Shown piece after piece: positions 35,600 to 46,574 of a stretch of DNA of 64,000 nt. The stretch comes from Imbricaverruca yamaguchii (Eukaryota; Arthropoda; Thecostraca; Neoverrucidae). How positions within the stretch are numbered: the stretch's first letter is position 1; every line of letters starts with the position of its first letter. A model generated the notes under the pieces. It did no database searches. It worked only from the letters and a program-made list of their open reading frames with translations, and was not told the DNA's origin. The DNA is taken from the NCBI GenBank assembly GCA_034440575.1, contig JAOTOL010001366.1, forward strand, positions 467,501-531,500. Reading direction: 5' to 3'. Both the position numbers and the translations under genes were made by a program.

Positions 35600-36195
35600 C
35601 GGAACAGCTTGATGGAGTCTACTCTGGCCGACCATCTGGGTAGAGTCTACTCTGGCCGATCAGTGGGGTAGAGTCTACTCTGGCCGGTCAGTGGGGTAGA
35701 GTCTACTCTGGCCGATCAGTGGGGTAGAGTCTGCCCTGGCCGACCAGCTGGGTAGTGTCTACTCTGGCCGATCAGTGGGGTAGAGTCTACTCTGGCCGAT
35801 CAGTGGGGTAGAGTCTACTCTGGCCGATCAGTGGGGTAGAGTCTACTCTGGCCGATCAGTGGGGTAGAGTCTACTCTGGCCGACCAGTGGGGTAGAGTCT
35901 ACTCTGGCCGATCAGTGGGGTAGAGTCTACTCTGGCCGATCAGTGGGGTAGAGTCTACTCTGGCCGATCAGTGGGGTAGAGTCTGCCCTGGCCGACCAGC
36001 TGGGTAGTGTCTACTCTGGCCGATCAGTGGGGTAGAGTCTACTCTGGCCGATCAGTGGGGTAGAGTCTACTCTGGCCGATCAGTGGGGTAGAGTCTACTC
36101 TGGCCGATCAGTGGGGTAGAGTCTACTCTGGCCGATCAGTGGGGTAGAGTCTGCCCTGGCCCACCAGCTGGGTGGGCCGGCCGTGGGTAGTCTAC
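35600..36195. repeat. 28-bp tandem array (second family)
   Basis: About 20 copies of TAGAGTCTACTCTGGCCGAT CAGTGGGG. A distinctive variant (GTCTGCCCTGGCC) occurs at 35731, 35983 and 36151, spaced nine and six units apart, showing block duplication. Confidence 0.96.
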
Positions 36196-36280
36196 TCTGG
36201 CCAGCCAGCCGGACAACTGGCCGGTGAGCAACACAGCACAGTGGGCTGGTGCCGATTGGCCCGGTTGACTCGGTGCCGGC

Positions 36281-36281
<1 letters not shown>

Positions 36282-36317
<36 letters not shown>
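36282..36317. repeat. (CGG)12 trinucleotide repeat
   Basis: Twelve uninterrupted CGG units within a CpG-rich patch at 36160-36490. Similar context is common in promoters and 5' UTRs, but no gene could be tied to it. Confidence 0.98.
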
Positions 36318-36320
<3 letters not shown>

Positions 36321-36954
36321 CCACGGCGTGTCGGGCCCGCGCCGCTTCACGGCTGAAGGCACGTCTCGCCACCGCAGCCGGCCGTGGTTCGACGTCCGCG
36401 CGGCCACTGTTCGGTGGACGCAGCGCCGACGCTCCGCCCGCCCGCCCGCCCGCCGTCGGCGGCGGCCCGGAAGCCAGCGGTGTTTCCACTCTGATTGCGC
36501 GCTGTTGATAAAACAACGAGCGCCACCGGCGACAGATAATTGCCAAGCAATCCGTCTGCGGTGGGCCGAGACACGCGGTACCATCGGGGAGGGGTGGGGG
36601 AGGGGTGAGTGTGAACATCACTCGCATCCCACTGCTGACCGCATATTTGTTTGGCATTTACTGACGATGCCACTGGAATTTATAGCAAGATTATTCCACC
36701 TACGACGAGCGTGCGTCATTCATTGTGTGTCTGTCGGCATGCGAGGACCGCAACACAATGCTGAATGGCGCATTTTCTGTACTTGGTGACGTTATTTCCA
36801 GTTGGTGCATGCCTCTGATGCAATTGACGTATCGATTAGGCTCTCAACGACAGAGAGCCTGTGCGTGCACAACGAATAGTGGCTGATCGCCGTCCGCTTC
36901 CGTCGCCGGCGACCAGCTGCCGACCGCCGGCCGGGCTCCCCGGTCATCGTCTGT

Positions 36955-36981
36955 CAGCAGCAGCAGCAGCAGCAGCAGCAG
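36955..36981. repeat. (CAG)9 trinucleotide repeat
   Basis: Nine uninterrupted CAG units. In the flanking frames no convincing protein is seen, so it is probably non-coding. Confidence 0.97.
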
Positions 36982-36999
36982 CCGATGACCCGAGGCGCG

Positions 37000-38735
37000 T
37001 CCGGACATTGACCTCAGATCGGCAGACGGGTGGCGATCGATCGAATCAACTCGCGAAGCGATCGGAACATTTTCGGGGCCAGTTGGCATTCCGATGGCCA
37101 TTGTTTGCTGGGTGGCGATTCGACTGGCATCGAGCGTTCTCAGGTATGGTTGATTGTCCGGTATGGTAATTGTTTGTGAATGCAAAGAGTGGAACCATTG
37201 TCTGCTGCCAATGCCGCCGGAGCAATGATAATGGCAGACAATATAGCCATTATTAATAGCATGATACAATATGGTATTAAAGAAGCTTAATCTTGCATAT
37301 ATTCGTGTATGCTTTAGTGAAGCAGTGCATGTTTTGTCGGGAGAAAACAAAGGTAAGCATCTCAATGAATCCATCAGGAAACTCATGCTTCCGTTTGGCA
37401 TTTATTTATGTTCTGTTGCTCAGACACGGGCTCCACTAACATTTTTCCTCTCGTTCATGTTGCTGACCGTGCTCATAATACGCTTCAAATTTGTACCAAA
37501 TGCAAAGGCAAAACAGCCAGTACTTTATATAGCACCAAGTGGACAGTTGACAGGGATGCGATGTTCAGGCGTACGAAGGGCATGAATGAACTTGCCAGAT
37601 TCAATACCATTTATTAACCGAGAATAACTGAGCAATGGCAAAAGATGTCTGTTCTTTCCTGACGATATTCAACCACAGCACTGATTATTCTACCTCCGAT
37701 GACCAGCATTAATTCACTAACCACCCGGTGGCCGCATCATTCAAGCTCGTAACGGAATCGTTACACATTTAACAACCCTCGGACAAATAGTAAGTTGTAA
37801 AGATACACATTCAGTGAAGTATCATTTTGCATGATAGAACATAAGCATTTGAAAGCAATTGGGTGTGCAAAAGGTGAAGCAGCACAAAGTGGCTTGCACA
37901 CGGATAGCGTACAAGTATCGCAATAACCAATTTAAGCTTAGTTTTGACATACACCAATGCCTGTCAGCTGCACATCTGCGAGACTTGTAGCGATTTCAGT
38001 GGGTTTTGTGTATGTTCTATATAAACAAAACATGCAATAATTGCTTGCAAGCACAAGTGTTATTTACCGAAAATCAGTTTGAGAGGAGAGGGGAGGAAAA
38101 AATACATGAAGGCAATGAGCGAAACCAAATGGATTGGGAGGGGCACACTCCATTTGGTCCCACGTTATCTATATTTTTTTTTTTTTTTTGGGGGGGGGAG
38201 GGAGGGAGTAGACAAAGCCAACCTTGAGAGGCAATCGTCCCCTAAAAAGTACATAAACAATCATCCCTTCTCGCTAGTGCATGTTGTAGCAAGTTTGTGT
38301 GACGTGCAAAGCGTGCACGTACCCACGTTCAGGGCAAGGACACCGGCTACATGAACTATATCGTAGTAAGGATCAGTTCAGTCGTTTTCCTGATCACCCG
38401 TCTTTTGCATCAGATTTCATCGAAATACACAGATTACACTTGTATTCAATTTTGCAGAAGCTTACCTGTTTAATAATTGCGGGCAACAAAATAGTGCTAC
38501 AAATATAAGTAAAATGGCATAAGATTTTCCCCTTCAAAGGCTCACATTTTTTTCTTCATCAGATGGTCCGGAAGTATAAGGAACTAGTGATTTTAATTTA
38601 ACCCAAATTAATGAAATATACTAGTATGCCCACATATCATATTGTCGGTCAATTTAGCTCACGAGTTCGATATCTCAGAGCACTTCGATGATGCATGTGC
38701 ACAGCATCGCCACGTGATATAGGCAGATGACGTTA
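37000..38735. other. AT-rich unique sequence
   Basis: No gene recognised. A T18 run passing directly into a G9 run lies at about 38170-38200. Confidence 0.4.
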
Positions 38736-39180
38736 GGTCACGCCAGGTCACAGTGCCGACCAGGTGTCCAGTGGCAGCACCGGCTGCACATGACATAACA
38801 CTAGACGATGTCAGGTCACGCCAGGTCACAGTGCCGACCAGGTGTCCGGTGGCAGCACCGGCTGCACATGACATAACACTAGACGATGTCAGGTCACGCC
38901 AGGTCACAGTGCCGACCAGGTGTCCGGTGGCAGCACCGGCTGCACATGACATAACACTAGACGACGTCAGGTCACGCCAGGTCACAGTGCCGACCAGGTG
39001 TCCAGTGGCAGCACCGGCTGCACATGACATAACACCAGACGACGTCAGGTCACGCCAGGTCACAGTGCCGACCAGGTGTCCGGTGGCAGCACCGGCTGCA
39101 CATGATTGTCACATGACATAACACTAGACGACGTCAGGTCACGCCAGGTCGCAGTGTCGACCAGGTCCCCGGTGGCAGTA
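38736..39180. repeat. 78-bp tandem array
   Basis: Five to six copies of CACAGTGCCGACCAGGTGTC CGGTGGCAGCACCGGCTGCA CATGACATAACACTAGACGA TGTCAGGTCACGCCAGGT. The period is exactly 26 codons, giving an open minus-strand frame with 26-residue repeats (TWRDLTSSSVMSCAAGAATG...). No start, signal or family similarity. Confidence 0.95.
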
Positions 39181-39231
39181 CCGGCGGCAGAACAGTGCCG
39201 GGTGCCACTGTTGACCGAGGCGGGCGGCCCC

Positions 39232-39358
39232 GCAGCTCACCTGTGGCGGGAGTGTGGACAGGCGGGCGGCCCCGCAGCTCACCTGTGGCGGGAGTGTGGA
39301 CAGGCGGGCGGCCCCGCAGCTCACCTGTGGCGGGAGTGTGGACAGGCGGGCGGCCAGC
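39232..39358. repeat. 42-bp array with a 5' splice site in each unit
   Basis: Three copies of GCAGCTCACCTGTGGCGGGA GTGTGGACAGGCGGGCGGCC CC. On the minus strand each unit reads CACTCCCGCCACAG|GTGAGC, a good consensus donor, at 39324 and one and two units to the left. The rightmost copy is contiguous with the coding-like segment at 39325-39575. Confidence 0.9.
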
Positions 39359-39575
39359 TATCGGCTGGGGCAGCTGCTGTGTGGCCGGCGGCAGGTCGGG
39401 CGGGTGTGGCGCGGCCGGACTGTCTCCAGAGACGTGCTCACGCCGCCGGTCCGCCGGGACAACTGACGAGAGCTGCGACGCGCGCGCCGCCAGCTCGCCG
39501 GCCTCGCGCCAGATGTCGCCGCCCCGGCAGGCCGCGCAGATCAGTCCGTCATACCGGCCGCCCACAGGGTCAACC
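39325..39575 (-). CDS. Candidate exon of an unrecognised protein
   Basis: The minus strand has an open, strongly GC-third-position frame: VDPVGGRYDGLICAACRGGD, then IWREAGELAARASQLSSVVP, then a Pro-rich tail ending PVHTPAT before a consensus donor (ACAG|GTGAGC). The left part looks like structured protein with two cysteines (CAAC), and the tail looks disordered. A possible acceptor (GACGGCAG) precedes it at 39576, but its pyrimidine tract is poor, so the 5' border is uncertain. I do not recognise the family and cannot find partner exons. Both ends of this segment are copied into the flanking arrays, as for the fifth PAN exon. It may be a real exon or simply an open non-coding stretch. Confidence 0.33.
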
Positions 39576-40145
39576 CTGCCGTCTGGTCAGATACCACCGC
39601 CCCGGCAGGCCGCGTAGATGAGTCCGTCATACCGGCCGCCCACAGGGTCAACCCTGCCGTCTGGTCAGATACCACCGCCCCGGCAGGCCGCGTAGATGAG
39701 TCCGTCATACCGGCCGCCCACAGGGTCAACCCTGCCGTCTGGTCAGATACCACCGCCCCGGCAGGCCGCGTAGATGAGTCCGTCATACCGGCCGCCCACA
39801 GGGTCAACCCTGCCGTCTGGTCAGATACCACCGCCCCGGCAGGCCGCGTAGATGAGTCCGTCATACCGGCCGCCCACAGGGTCAACCCTGCCGTCTGGTC
39901 AGATACCACCGCCCCGGCAGGCCGCGTAGATGAGTCCGTCATACCGGCCGCCCACAGGGTCAACCCTGCCGTCTGGTCAGATACCACCGCCCCGGCAGGC
40001 CGCGTAGACGAGTCCGTCATACCGGCCGCCCACAGGGTCAACCCTGCCGTCTGGTCAGATACCACCGCCCCGGCAGGACGCGCAGACGAGTCCGTCATAC
40101 CGGCCGCCCACAGGGTCGACCCTGCCGTCTGGTCAGATGTCACCG
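39541..40145. repeat. 78-bp array copying the start of the candidate exon
   Basis: About eight nearly identical copies of CCACCGCCCCGGCAGGCCGC GTAGATGAGTCCGTCATACC GGCCGCCCACAGGGTCAACC CTGCCGTCTGGTCAGATA. On the minus strand each repeats the first ~19 codons of the candidate exon and the bases before it. The 26-codon period leaves another minus frame open (SDQTAGLTLWAAGMTDSSTR...), which is repeat-derived. Confidence 0.95.
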
Positions 40146-40595
40146 CTCCAGCTGACCCAGCACCGGCCGCCCACAGGCCACAGCTAGCCGCAGCACACCC
40201 CTAGGGTCAACCCTGCCGTCTGGTCAGATGTCACCGCTCCTGCTGACCCAGCACCGGCCGCCCACAGGCCACAGCTAGCTGCAGCACACCCAAGGGTCGA
40301 CCCTGCCGTCTGGTCAGATGTCACCGCTCCTGCTGACCCAGCACCGGCCGCCCACAGGCCACAGCTAGCCGCAGCACACCTCAGGGTCGACCCTGCCGTC
40401 TAGTCAGATGTCACCGCTCCTGCTGACCCAGCACCGGCCGCCCACAGGCCACAGCTAGCCGCAGCACACCCCAGGGTCGACCCTGCCGTCTGGTCAGATG
40501 TCACCGCTCCTGCTGACCCAGCACCGGCCGCCCACAGGCCACAGCTAGCCGCAGCACACCCCCAGGGCCGACCCTGCCGTCTGGTCAGATGTCGC
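40146..40595. repeat. 90-bp array related to the preceding 78-bp array
   Basis: Five copies of TCACCGCTCCTGCTGACCCA GCACCGGCCGCCCACAGGCC ACAGCTAGCCGCAGCACACC followed by AGGGTCGACCCTGCCGTCTG GTCAGATG. The last third is shared with the 78-bp unit, so one array grew from the other. Confidence 0.94.
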
Positions 40596-40599
40596 CGAC

Positions 40600-42595
40600 T
40601 CCAAGACGTCAGCCAAACCAGCGATAGTGGGCAATTAGCTGCACTGAGCTGTCGTGATACAACCAATGCATGATTGTTGCATCCGCGCGTATGCTTCCAA
40701 TGTCCCCGCTTCCAATTCCCAGTGGTGACTGTTCGGACTTTGTGACACACTCGTGTGATGTCACAGAAGCGATCAATCCTGCTTACCACCGTGGCGGGAG
40801 GGGGATTAATGGTGACCGTCAATACAGGCCCTCATGTGGTGAGCAAATTATTTGTCCTGCCTAATGACGTCACCAGGTGATAAAGTTTTCCTTCATGCTG
40901 CTCGAAATTAACACTCAAGCACGATAATGGGCATTAAAACAGCAGCAGAAATAACACGTAAACAGTCCTGTGTGCGGTAATTGTTGACATGCCTAGATCA
41001 TTGCCCTTCTCAGCAATAAAGCAAACTCTGATTTCCTTCAATGCAAACAGCGAGTGGTACCGGCCATCACCTCCCAATACCTTCACCTACATCCAACCCT
41101 TCATTCATTTGCCACCCAATACCTTCACCTACCTCCCAATGACTTCAGCTACCTCGAGGCCTTCCTTCATGTTTATGCAAGATGATGCCTCCCAATTTGA
41201 ATCCTACTCTTAAATGCCTTGTCCCTTCGAATTCTTTAGAAAGGGGACGTGTATGTTTTCTACTAGGATAATCCTACCATGTGACGTGTTTATTTCTAAA
41301 TCGTAACTATAATTTAGAGTGACTATGTCACAAGAACTCTCTGTCTCAGATTTAATACGTGGTGGCCGAGTTTTCCCAAGACGTTGGGAATTGTTCGTCT
41401 GTCTGTTTGTCCGTATGAATGAATGTATGCGCCGCTTCGACGAATGCTATGCCAAAGTGACCGGGCGGATTTCGCCCAAATTTTCACACTGGATGCGCCC
41501 GTTCAGCGGAGTGGTTATGGTGGTGGTTTTGGGCTGTGTTGGGTCAGGTCGACCGGGGTCATGTCGAGATCAACTAGCCATAGCCACAGAATATACCACA
41601 AGTCGCACGAATGTGAGCGTTGTGGAAACACACGCCCGACAGGGGACAGCTTGTTTCTGTGGTCGGCAGCCGGATGTGCTGTACCGTGTGATCGTCAGGC
41701 GCGTACAGCTATTTCCATTGGGGCACCTCCGAGCTTAGAGCGACGAGTACTAGAGCAATCGGTTTTTGTGGACGGGTAGCCCATCACCGGGGCTATTCAG
41801 GCATGTAAAATGTGTTTGGGTGGGTGAAGCGTAGCGCGTGCTATGCGCTCAAGATTCGCCCCAACCCCCGCTTCTTTTTAACATTGGGGCTGGATTTGTT
41901 TCGGCAAAAACGCGGCCATCGCATATTGGTCCACAGCTCGATTCACATCGCAGGGAACGAAGGATGTGTCACACCACGTGAAAACACAGGACGTTGGCTA
42001 CCCTTTGGGCACAATTTCGGTGCGATTGAGTCAAGGTGCCACACGTGAATGACACCGATGGAAGAGCGGTTTGCATATAAATTATCTGTCGTCAGATGGT
42101 TTAGCGTATAAAACTGAATTTTTACGCAGGGACATGACCAATTTCACTGCGCCGAATCGTCTCGGTTTCAACCGACATAGCTCGCGAACCAATGGGCCGA
42201 TCGATACGAAACTGACACCACGATGTAGCCATGGCAATTACCAAGCTCGGCAGTGCAAGCATTCTTTACCGTATGTGGCACGTGCACACAGGGGAGGGGT
42301 GCATATATAAGGCGATCTTTATCATTGTTTCTCACGATTGGGTCTGGTGCTGGAAAGTGGCTAAAAGTGACGAACGCCGTTGCTTGCATTAGTTGGCTTC
42401 ATATGCCGTCTGCGCAACTCCTATTGAACCTGAGTACCTGCCGCATGCCAGGGGTCAGCCTCCGTGACGAGAGTGGTAAGTATCGTGACCGGTAAAATCG
42501 TCTCTGCTTCTCGCCCCACCAACATTTCTGGCGGACATCATTTTGGATGAAAAGTGATAGGCACTCGTAGCCATAACTGTTGTGTATCTTGAGAT
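40600..42595. other. Unique sequence, possibly old repetitive DNA
   Basis: At 41340-41520 and 42120-42220 there are stretches such as GGCGGATTTCGCCCAAATTT. Their wording resembles non-coding parts of dispersed repeats in other invertebrates, but I cannot assign a family. A short tandem (CACCTACCTCCCAATACCTT-like) lies at 41080-41160. No gene. Confidence 0.3.
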
Positions 42596-42596
42596 A

Positions 42597-43870
42597 ATTT
42601 TATTTATTTATTTTCGTAATCAACAATAATTTTCCTCATAGTTATTGGGGCTTTAGGGCGCATCGGCTACATTCGTAATGCAGAACATACATTTATTTCA
42701 TGTACACATCCATGCCTCGAAAAAGCAAGCAAAACTAACAGAAAATGAAATCAGAGTAGCGAACAATACGTAGGTTACATTATAAAATAGTTGAGCATGT
42801 CAAGTGTAGTGCATATACTACAGGAAAGGACACTTCAGCAAGATACATTAACAGTTGTCCGGATTGGATGAAACTAAAGTCGTCACCTAAAATTTCATCG
42901 AATGACAGCGAATCCATGCGGTCAATTTCAAGACGTCTTCACTCCTCGTCAAAACCGGGGCAGGAAAGCAAGACATGGCGCACAAACAGGCGAGCGTGAC
43001 ATTTCGGACAACGTGATTTGTCATTTTCTTCTAGTAATTAGGGAATGAGTGGCATATGTATGCCCTATTATCAAGTGGTACAACGCTACTTTGTATCGCA
43101 TACTCTTGTGCGAGCACGAACTTAATTTCTTCGAGACGATGCTTCAGGGGCGGGGATGGCCGAGTGGTTAAGGTGTTGAGCTATAGGTGCCAAAGGTGTT
43201 GGGTTCAATACTCGCACTGCTCGGAACATTTCCAAATACCACGACCCACCGGCGAAACAGTGTGGGCGGCACCATTAGCCGTGATTATGCGTAACATGCG
43301 TCGAGAACTACCAAATAAATCAGAAACGAACAAACGAAACGATGCTTAATCACTCTCAGTATATCATCAGATAGTGCGTTACATGAAGCTTGCCACGTAC
43401 CGGGCACACACGTGCAGATGGCCCGGAAGTGGTCACGGGCCGGGAGAGGGTTCGCGAGCATGGTGCTTGTGACGCACGTTTTGCAGCAGCATCGGCTCGG
43501 TCGATCCCAGAGATGCCCGTGTGACTCGGGATCCAACACAGCACTACTCTCTTACTTGCCTGATGCACAGCGGTAGGACGAGATAACACATCCTGAACGA
43601 TGGGATAAGATGAGTCGAGCGTCCTCATCGCTAAAAGGCTGCTTAAGGAATCTGTTAACATAGTGGGTGGTGGATCATCTGACATTTCAATGAAATATAG
43701 AGCCTTTGGGATTGCAATAACCTTAGAGGAATACACAGACACATTGGATGGAAGTGAAAAACGTCCGACAACAGTACTGGTAATAAAAGCGCTGCCAGCG
43801 CCGTCCTCCGGCCCGCATACATAGGTGTGCGTTGCAACGAATCCAGTGTAACCTACTGTAACCGTAGGAA
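42597..43870 (-). mobile_element. 5'-truncated non-LTR retrotransposon (LINE) 3' end
   Basis: The minus strand preserves the end of a LINE ORF2. From 43870 downward comes an RNase H-like domain (…STVVGRFSLPSNVSVYSSKV…, LTDSLSSLLAM with the catalytic Asp, CWIPSHTGISGIDRADAAAKRA with the His/Asp motif). After a frameshift near 43450 comes PLPARDHFRAICTC...ALSDDILRVIKHR, and beyond the inserted SINE the C-terminal CPKCHARL..RHVLLSCPGF zinc-knuckle-like tail (about 43010-42930). An A-rich 3' end with AAATAAATAAAAT lies at 42625-42597. The usual job of such an element is target-primed reverse transcription. This copy is dead: truncated, frameshifted and interrupted. Confidence 0.85.
43145..43338 (+). 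mobile_element. tRNA-derived SINE inserted in the LINE
   Basis: The head resembles a tRNA-Leu/Ser: A box TGGCCGAGTGG at 43157-43167 and B box GGTTCAATACT at 43202-43212, the internal RNA polymerase III promoter. A non-tRNA body follows, ending in an AAACGAACAAACG-type tail. It is flanked by 9-bp target-site duplications ACGATGCTT (43136-43144 and 43339-43347) that split the LINE reading frame exactly between ...LRVIKH and the continuing tail. The SINE is therefore younger than the LINE. Confidence 0.87.
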
Positions 43871-43989
43871 GGATTTTAATATGTGAGTATAGGTTACGCT
43901 ATTCACAGGGAAGACAGCTGAAATTGATACATGAAAAATAATCCCAGATCTCAGCTTACAGGAAGATTCGGTTCGGAAGATATTCGAGG

Positions 43990-45242
43990 AAGTTCTCAAA
44001 CTTGAACCCGCCCCCGCTGTACTGTGCTGATAATGTTCCGACACGACGGATCCGCTGCCGACCTCCGGCTCCCACGATCCGTCCTCCGCCGACGGTCTGT
44101 AGTGTGGTGACAATGTTCCGACACGACGGATCCGCCGCCGACCTCCGGCTCACACGATCCGTCCTCCGCCGACGCGGTCTGTAGTGTGGTGACAATGTTC
44201 CGACACGACGGATCCGCCGCCGACCTCCGGCTCCCACGATCCGTCCTCCGCCGACGGTCTGTAGTGTGGTGACAATGTTCCGACACGATGTTCCGCCCGT
44301 CACGACGCTCGATCCGTCCTGCCGACGCGGTCTGTAGTGTGGTGACAATGTTCCGACACGACGGCTCCGCACGACGGTCCGTATTGGTGACAATGTTCCG
44401 ATCCGTCCTCGCCGACGCGGTCTGTAGTGTGGTGACAATGTTCCGACACGACGGTCCGCCGCCGATCCCCGATCCGTCCTCTGCCGAGCGGTCTGTAGTG
44501 TGGTGACAATGTTCCGACACGACGGCTCCGCCGCCGACCTCCGGCTCAGAAGATCCGTCCTCCGCCGACGGTCTGTAGTGTGGTGACAATGTTCCGCACG
44601 GGATCCGTCCTCCGGCTCACGATCCGTCCGCCGACGCGGTCTGTAGTGTGGTGACAATGTTCCGACACGACGGATCCGCCGCCGACCTCCGGCTCCCACG
44701 ATCCGTCCTCCGCCGACGGTCTGTAGTGTGGTGACAATGTTCCGACACGACGGATCCGCCGCCGACCTCCGGCTCCCACGATCCGTCCTCTGCCGACGCG
44801 GTCTGTAGTGTGGTGACAATGTTCCGACATGACGGCCCCGCCCCCCAACTCCCGCTCAACCCCTCCCCCCCTTCCCGGCTTGTTTTTTATTGACATTTCA
44901 CGACGGCTCCACCGCCGACCTCCGGCTCCCACGATCCGTCCTCCGCCGACGGTCTGTAGTGTGGTGACAATGTTCCGACACGACGGATCCGCTGCCGACC
45001 TCCGGCTCCCACGATCCGTCCTCCGCCGACGGTCTGTAGTGTGGTGACAATGTTCCGACACGACGGATCCGCTGCCGACCTCCGGCTCCCACGATCCGTC
45101 CTCCGCCGACGGTCTGTAGTGTGGTGACAATGTTCCGACACGACGGATCCGCCGCCGACCTCCGGCTCCCACGATCCGTCCTCCGCCGACGGTCTGTAGT
45201 GTGGTGACAATGTTCCGACACGACGGATCCGCCGCCGAGCTA
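43990..45242. repeat. 80-bp tandem array
   Basis: About 15 copies of GTCTGTAGTGTGGTGACAAT GTTCCGACACGACGGATCCG CCGCCGACCTCCGGCTCCCA CGATCCGTCCTCCGCCGACG, with deletions at 44285-44460 and a C-rich unrelated insert at 44830-44900. It abuts the truncated LINE. Long frames on the minus strand (SEHCHHTTDRRRRTDRGSRR...) are repeat-derived. Confidence 0.95.
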
Positions 45243-45714
45243 CAGGTTCAGCCAGCACAGTTGCCGGCTGGCCTTCTCAGTCTGATGACTAATGTGAGGG
45301 CGCGCGGCAACTCGATCTGTCTTGCCAGCACATGGGAGGTGGAGGCCTCGCGCTCTACCCACTGAAACAGGTAGGCTTAACTTTGAGTCGCACGCAATCG
45401 GAAAATCGACTTCAATAACAAAACAGAACCATTGGCCGTTGTCGTCGATCAGAATCCTAATGGGTTCAAGTGTTCTCAGTATGACAACGAAGGGTGACTA
45501 AACTATGGATCAAGCACAAATCTGACTGAAAGGCTACATTACTGGCGGCTTGACCCCGCTTGCGTACCGAGTTGATGGCCATCGACATAGCTTACTGCGG
45601 AGACCCGCCGAGTCAATGAGCCGTGGCGGTAGACGCTCAGCCGGCATCAGGTGAAATTACACACACTTGCTATTCCGGCCGTCCACGCGTGACCGGACGT
45701 GGTCGTTTTGATCG

Positions 45715-45870
45715 CCCGCTAGAAGTCGGTTGGCGTCGGGTCCGGTAGAAGTCGGTTGGCGTCGGGTCCGGTAGAAGTCGGTTGACGCCGAGTCCGGTAG
45801 AAGTCGGTTGACGCCGAGTCCAGTAGAAGTCAGTTGGCGCCGAGTCCGGTAGAAGTCGGTTGATGTGTCA
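45715..45870. repeat. 26-bp tandem array
   Basis: Six copies of GTAGAAGTCGGTTGGCGTCG GGTCCG, with GACGCCGAG variants on the right. Confidence 0.93.
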
Positions 45871-46574
45871 AACTATCGATATTCCCCTGCACTAGGCCGC
45901 ATGGCAGTAAGGACAATGCGAGGTGGGACCCTTGTGAACCTGGTTTAATCCGGCTGTCGCTGAGGTATTTGCACTAACAAGAGTCGCTGGTGGAGGGGTG
46001 GGGGCCTTTCCCCCCGTATCTTTTCAATCCATGAACTAATGATGCCGATTTAACCATCATTCAATAGCCGCATAACTTTAATCGAGATAAACTATATTTG
46101 TTTTCCTGGAGGTCACTAATGGGGTCACACTCCATGTCAGGTAAAAATATTTGACTCCTTTCGAGAGGTCATATTTTTAGCCCGTGCCGTCATTGGAGTA
46201 ATATACAACCTTAACTGTGGCTGAATGCTTGCAGTTGTACGGAGATTGTCCTTTGAAGCATTTCCTGGCCTCGGGTCATCGGCAAGGTCGGTTGACGGGA
46301 GGAGGTCAAACTGCTGCTTCTATTCAGCATAAAATGCAAACCATTTTCCAGGATACATCTTCACATGGGTCTTGAAAATGGATATAAACATTCGCACATG
46401 CTACGGAATTTTGCATATTAGTAGGACCTGGCATGACGCCTTCGAGCTCACAGGTCAGATTAAGTGGAAATGGTTTACTAAGTTGGAAGTTGGAAAATAA
46501 GAGGGAGCAGTACCGGCTAATTCTCAAGGAGAATACGCGATAATCTGCACCTAGGATAGGGAAGGAAGAGAAAC
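45871..46574. other. Unique sequence
   Basis: AT-rich, with no recognised feature. It leads into the transposase-like pseudogene. Confidence 0.35.

Noticed and set aside
36136..36657. Poly-Ala or poly-Pro protein exon over the CGG repeat
   Set aside because: No homology or splice context; homopolymer residues come from (CGG)12.
43151..43225. Functional tRNA gene
   Set aside because: A and B boxes are present but a full cloverleaf is not; the flanking duplications and tail show a SINE.
43956..45258. Series of minus-strand frames rich in His, Thr and Arg
   Set aside because: Repeat-derived from the 80-bp array.
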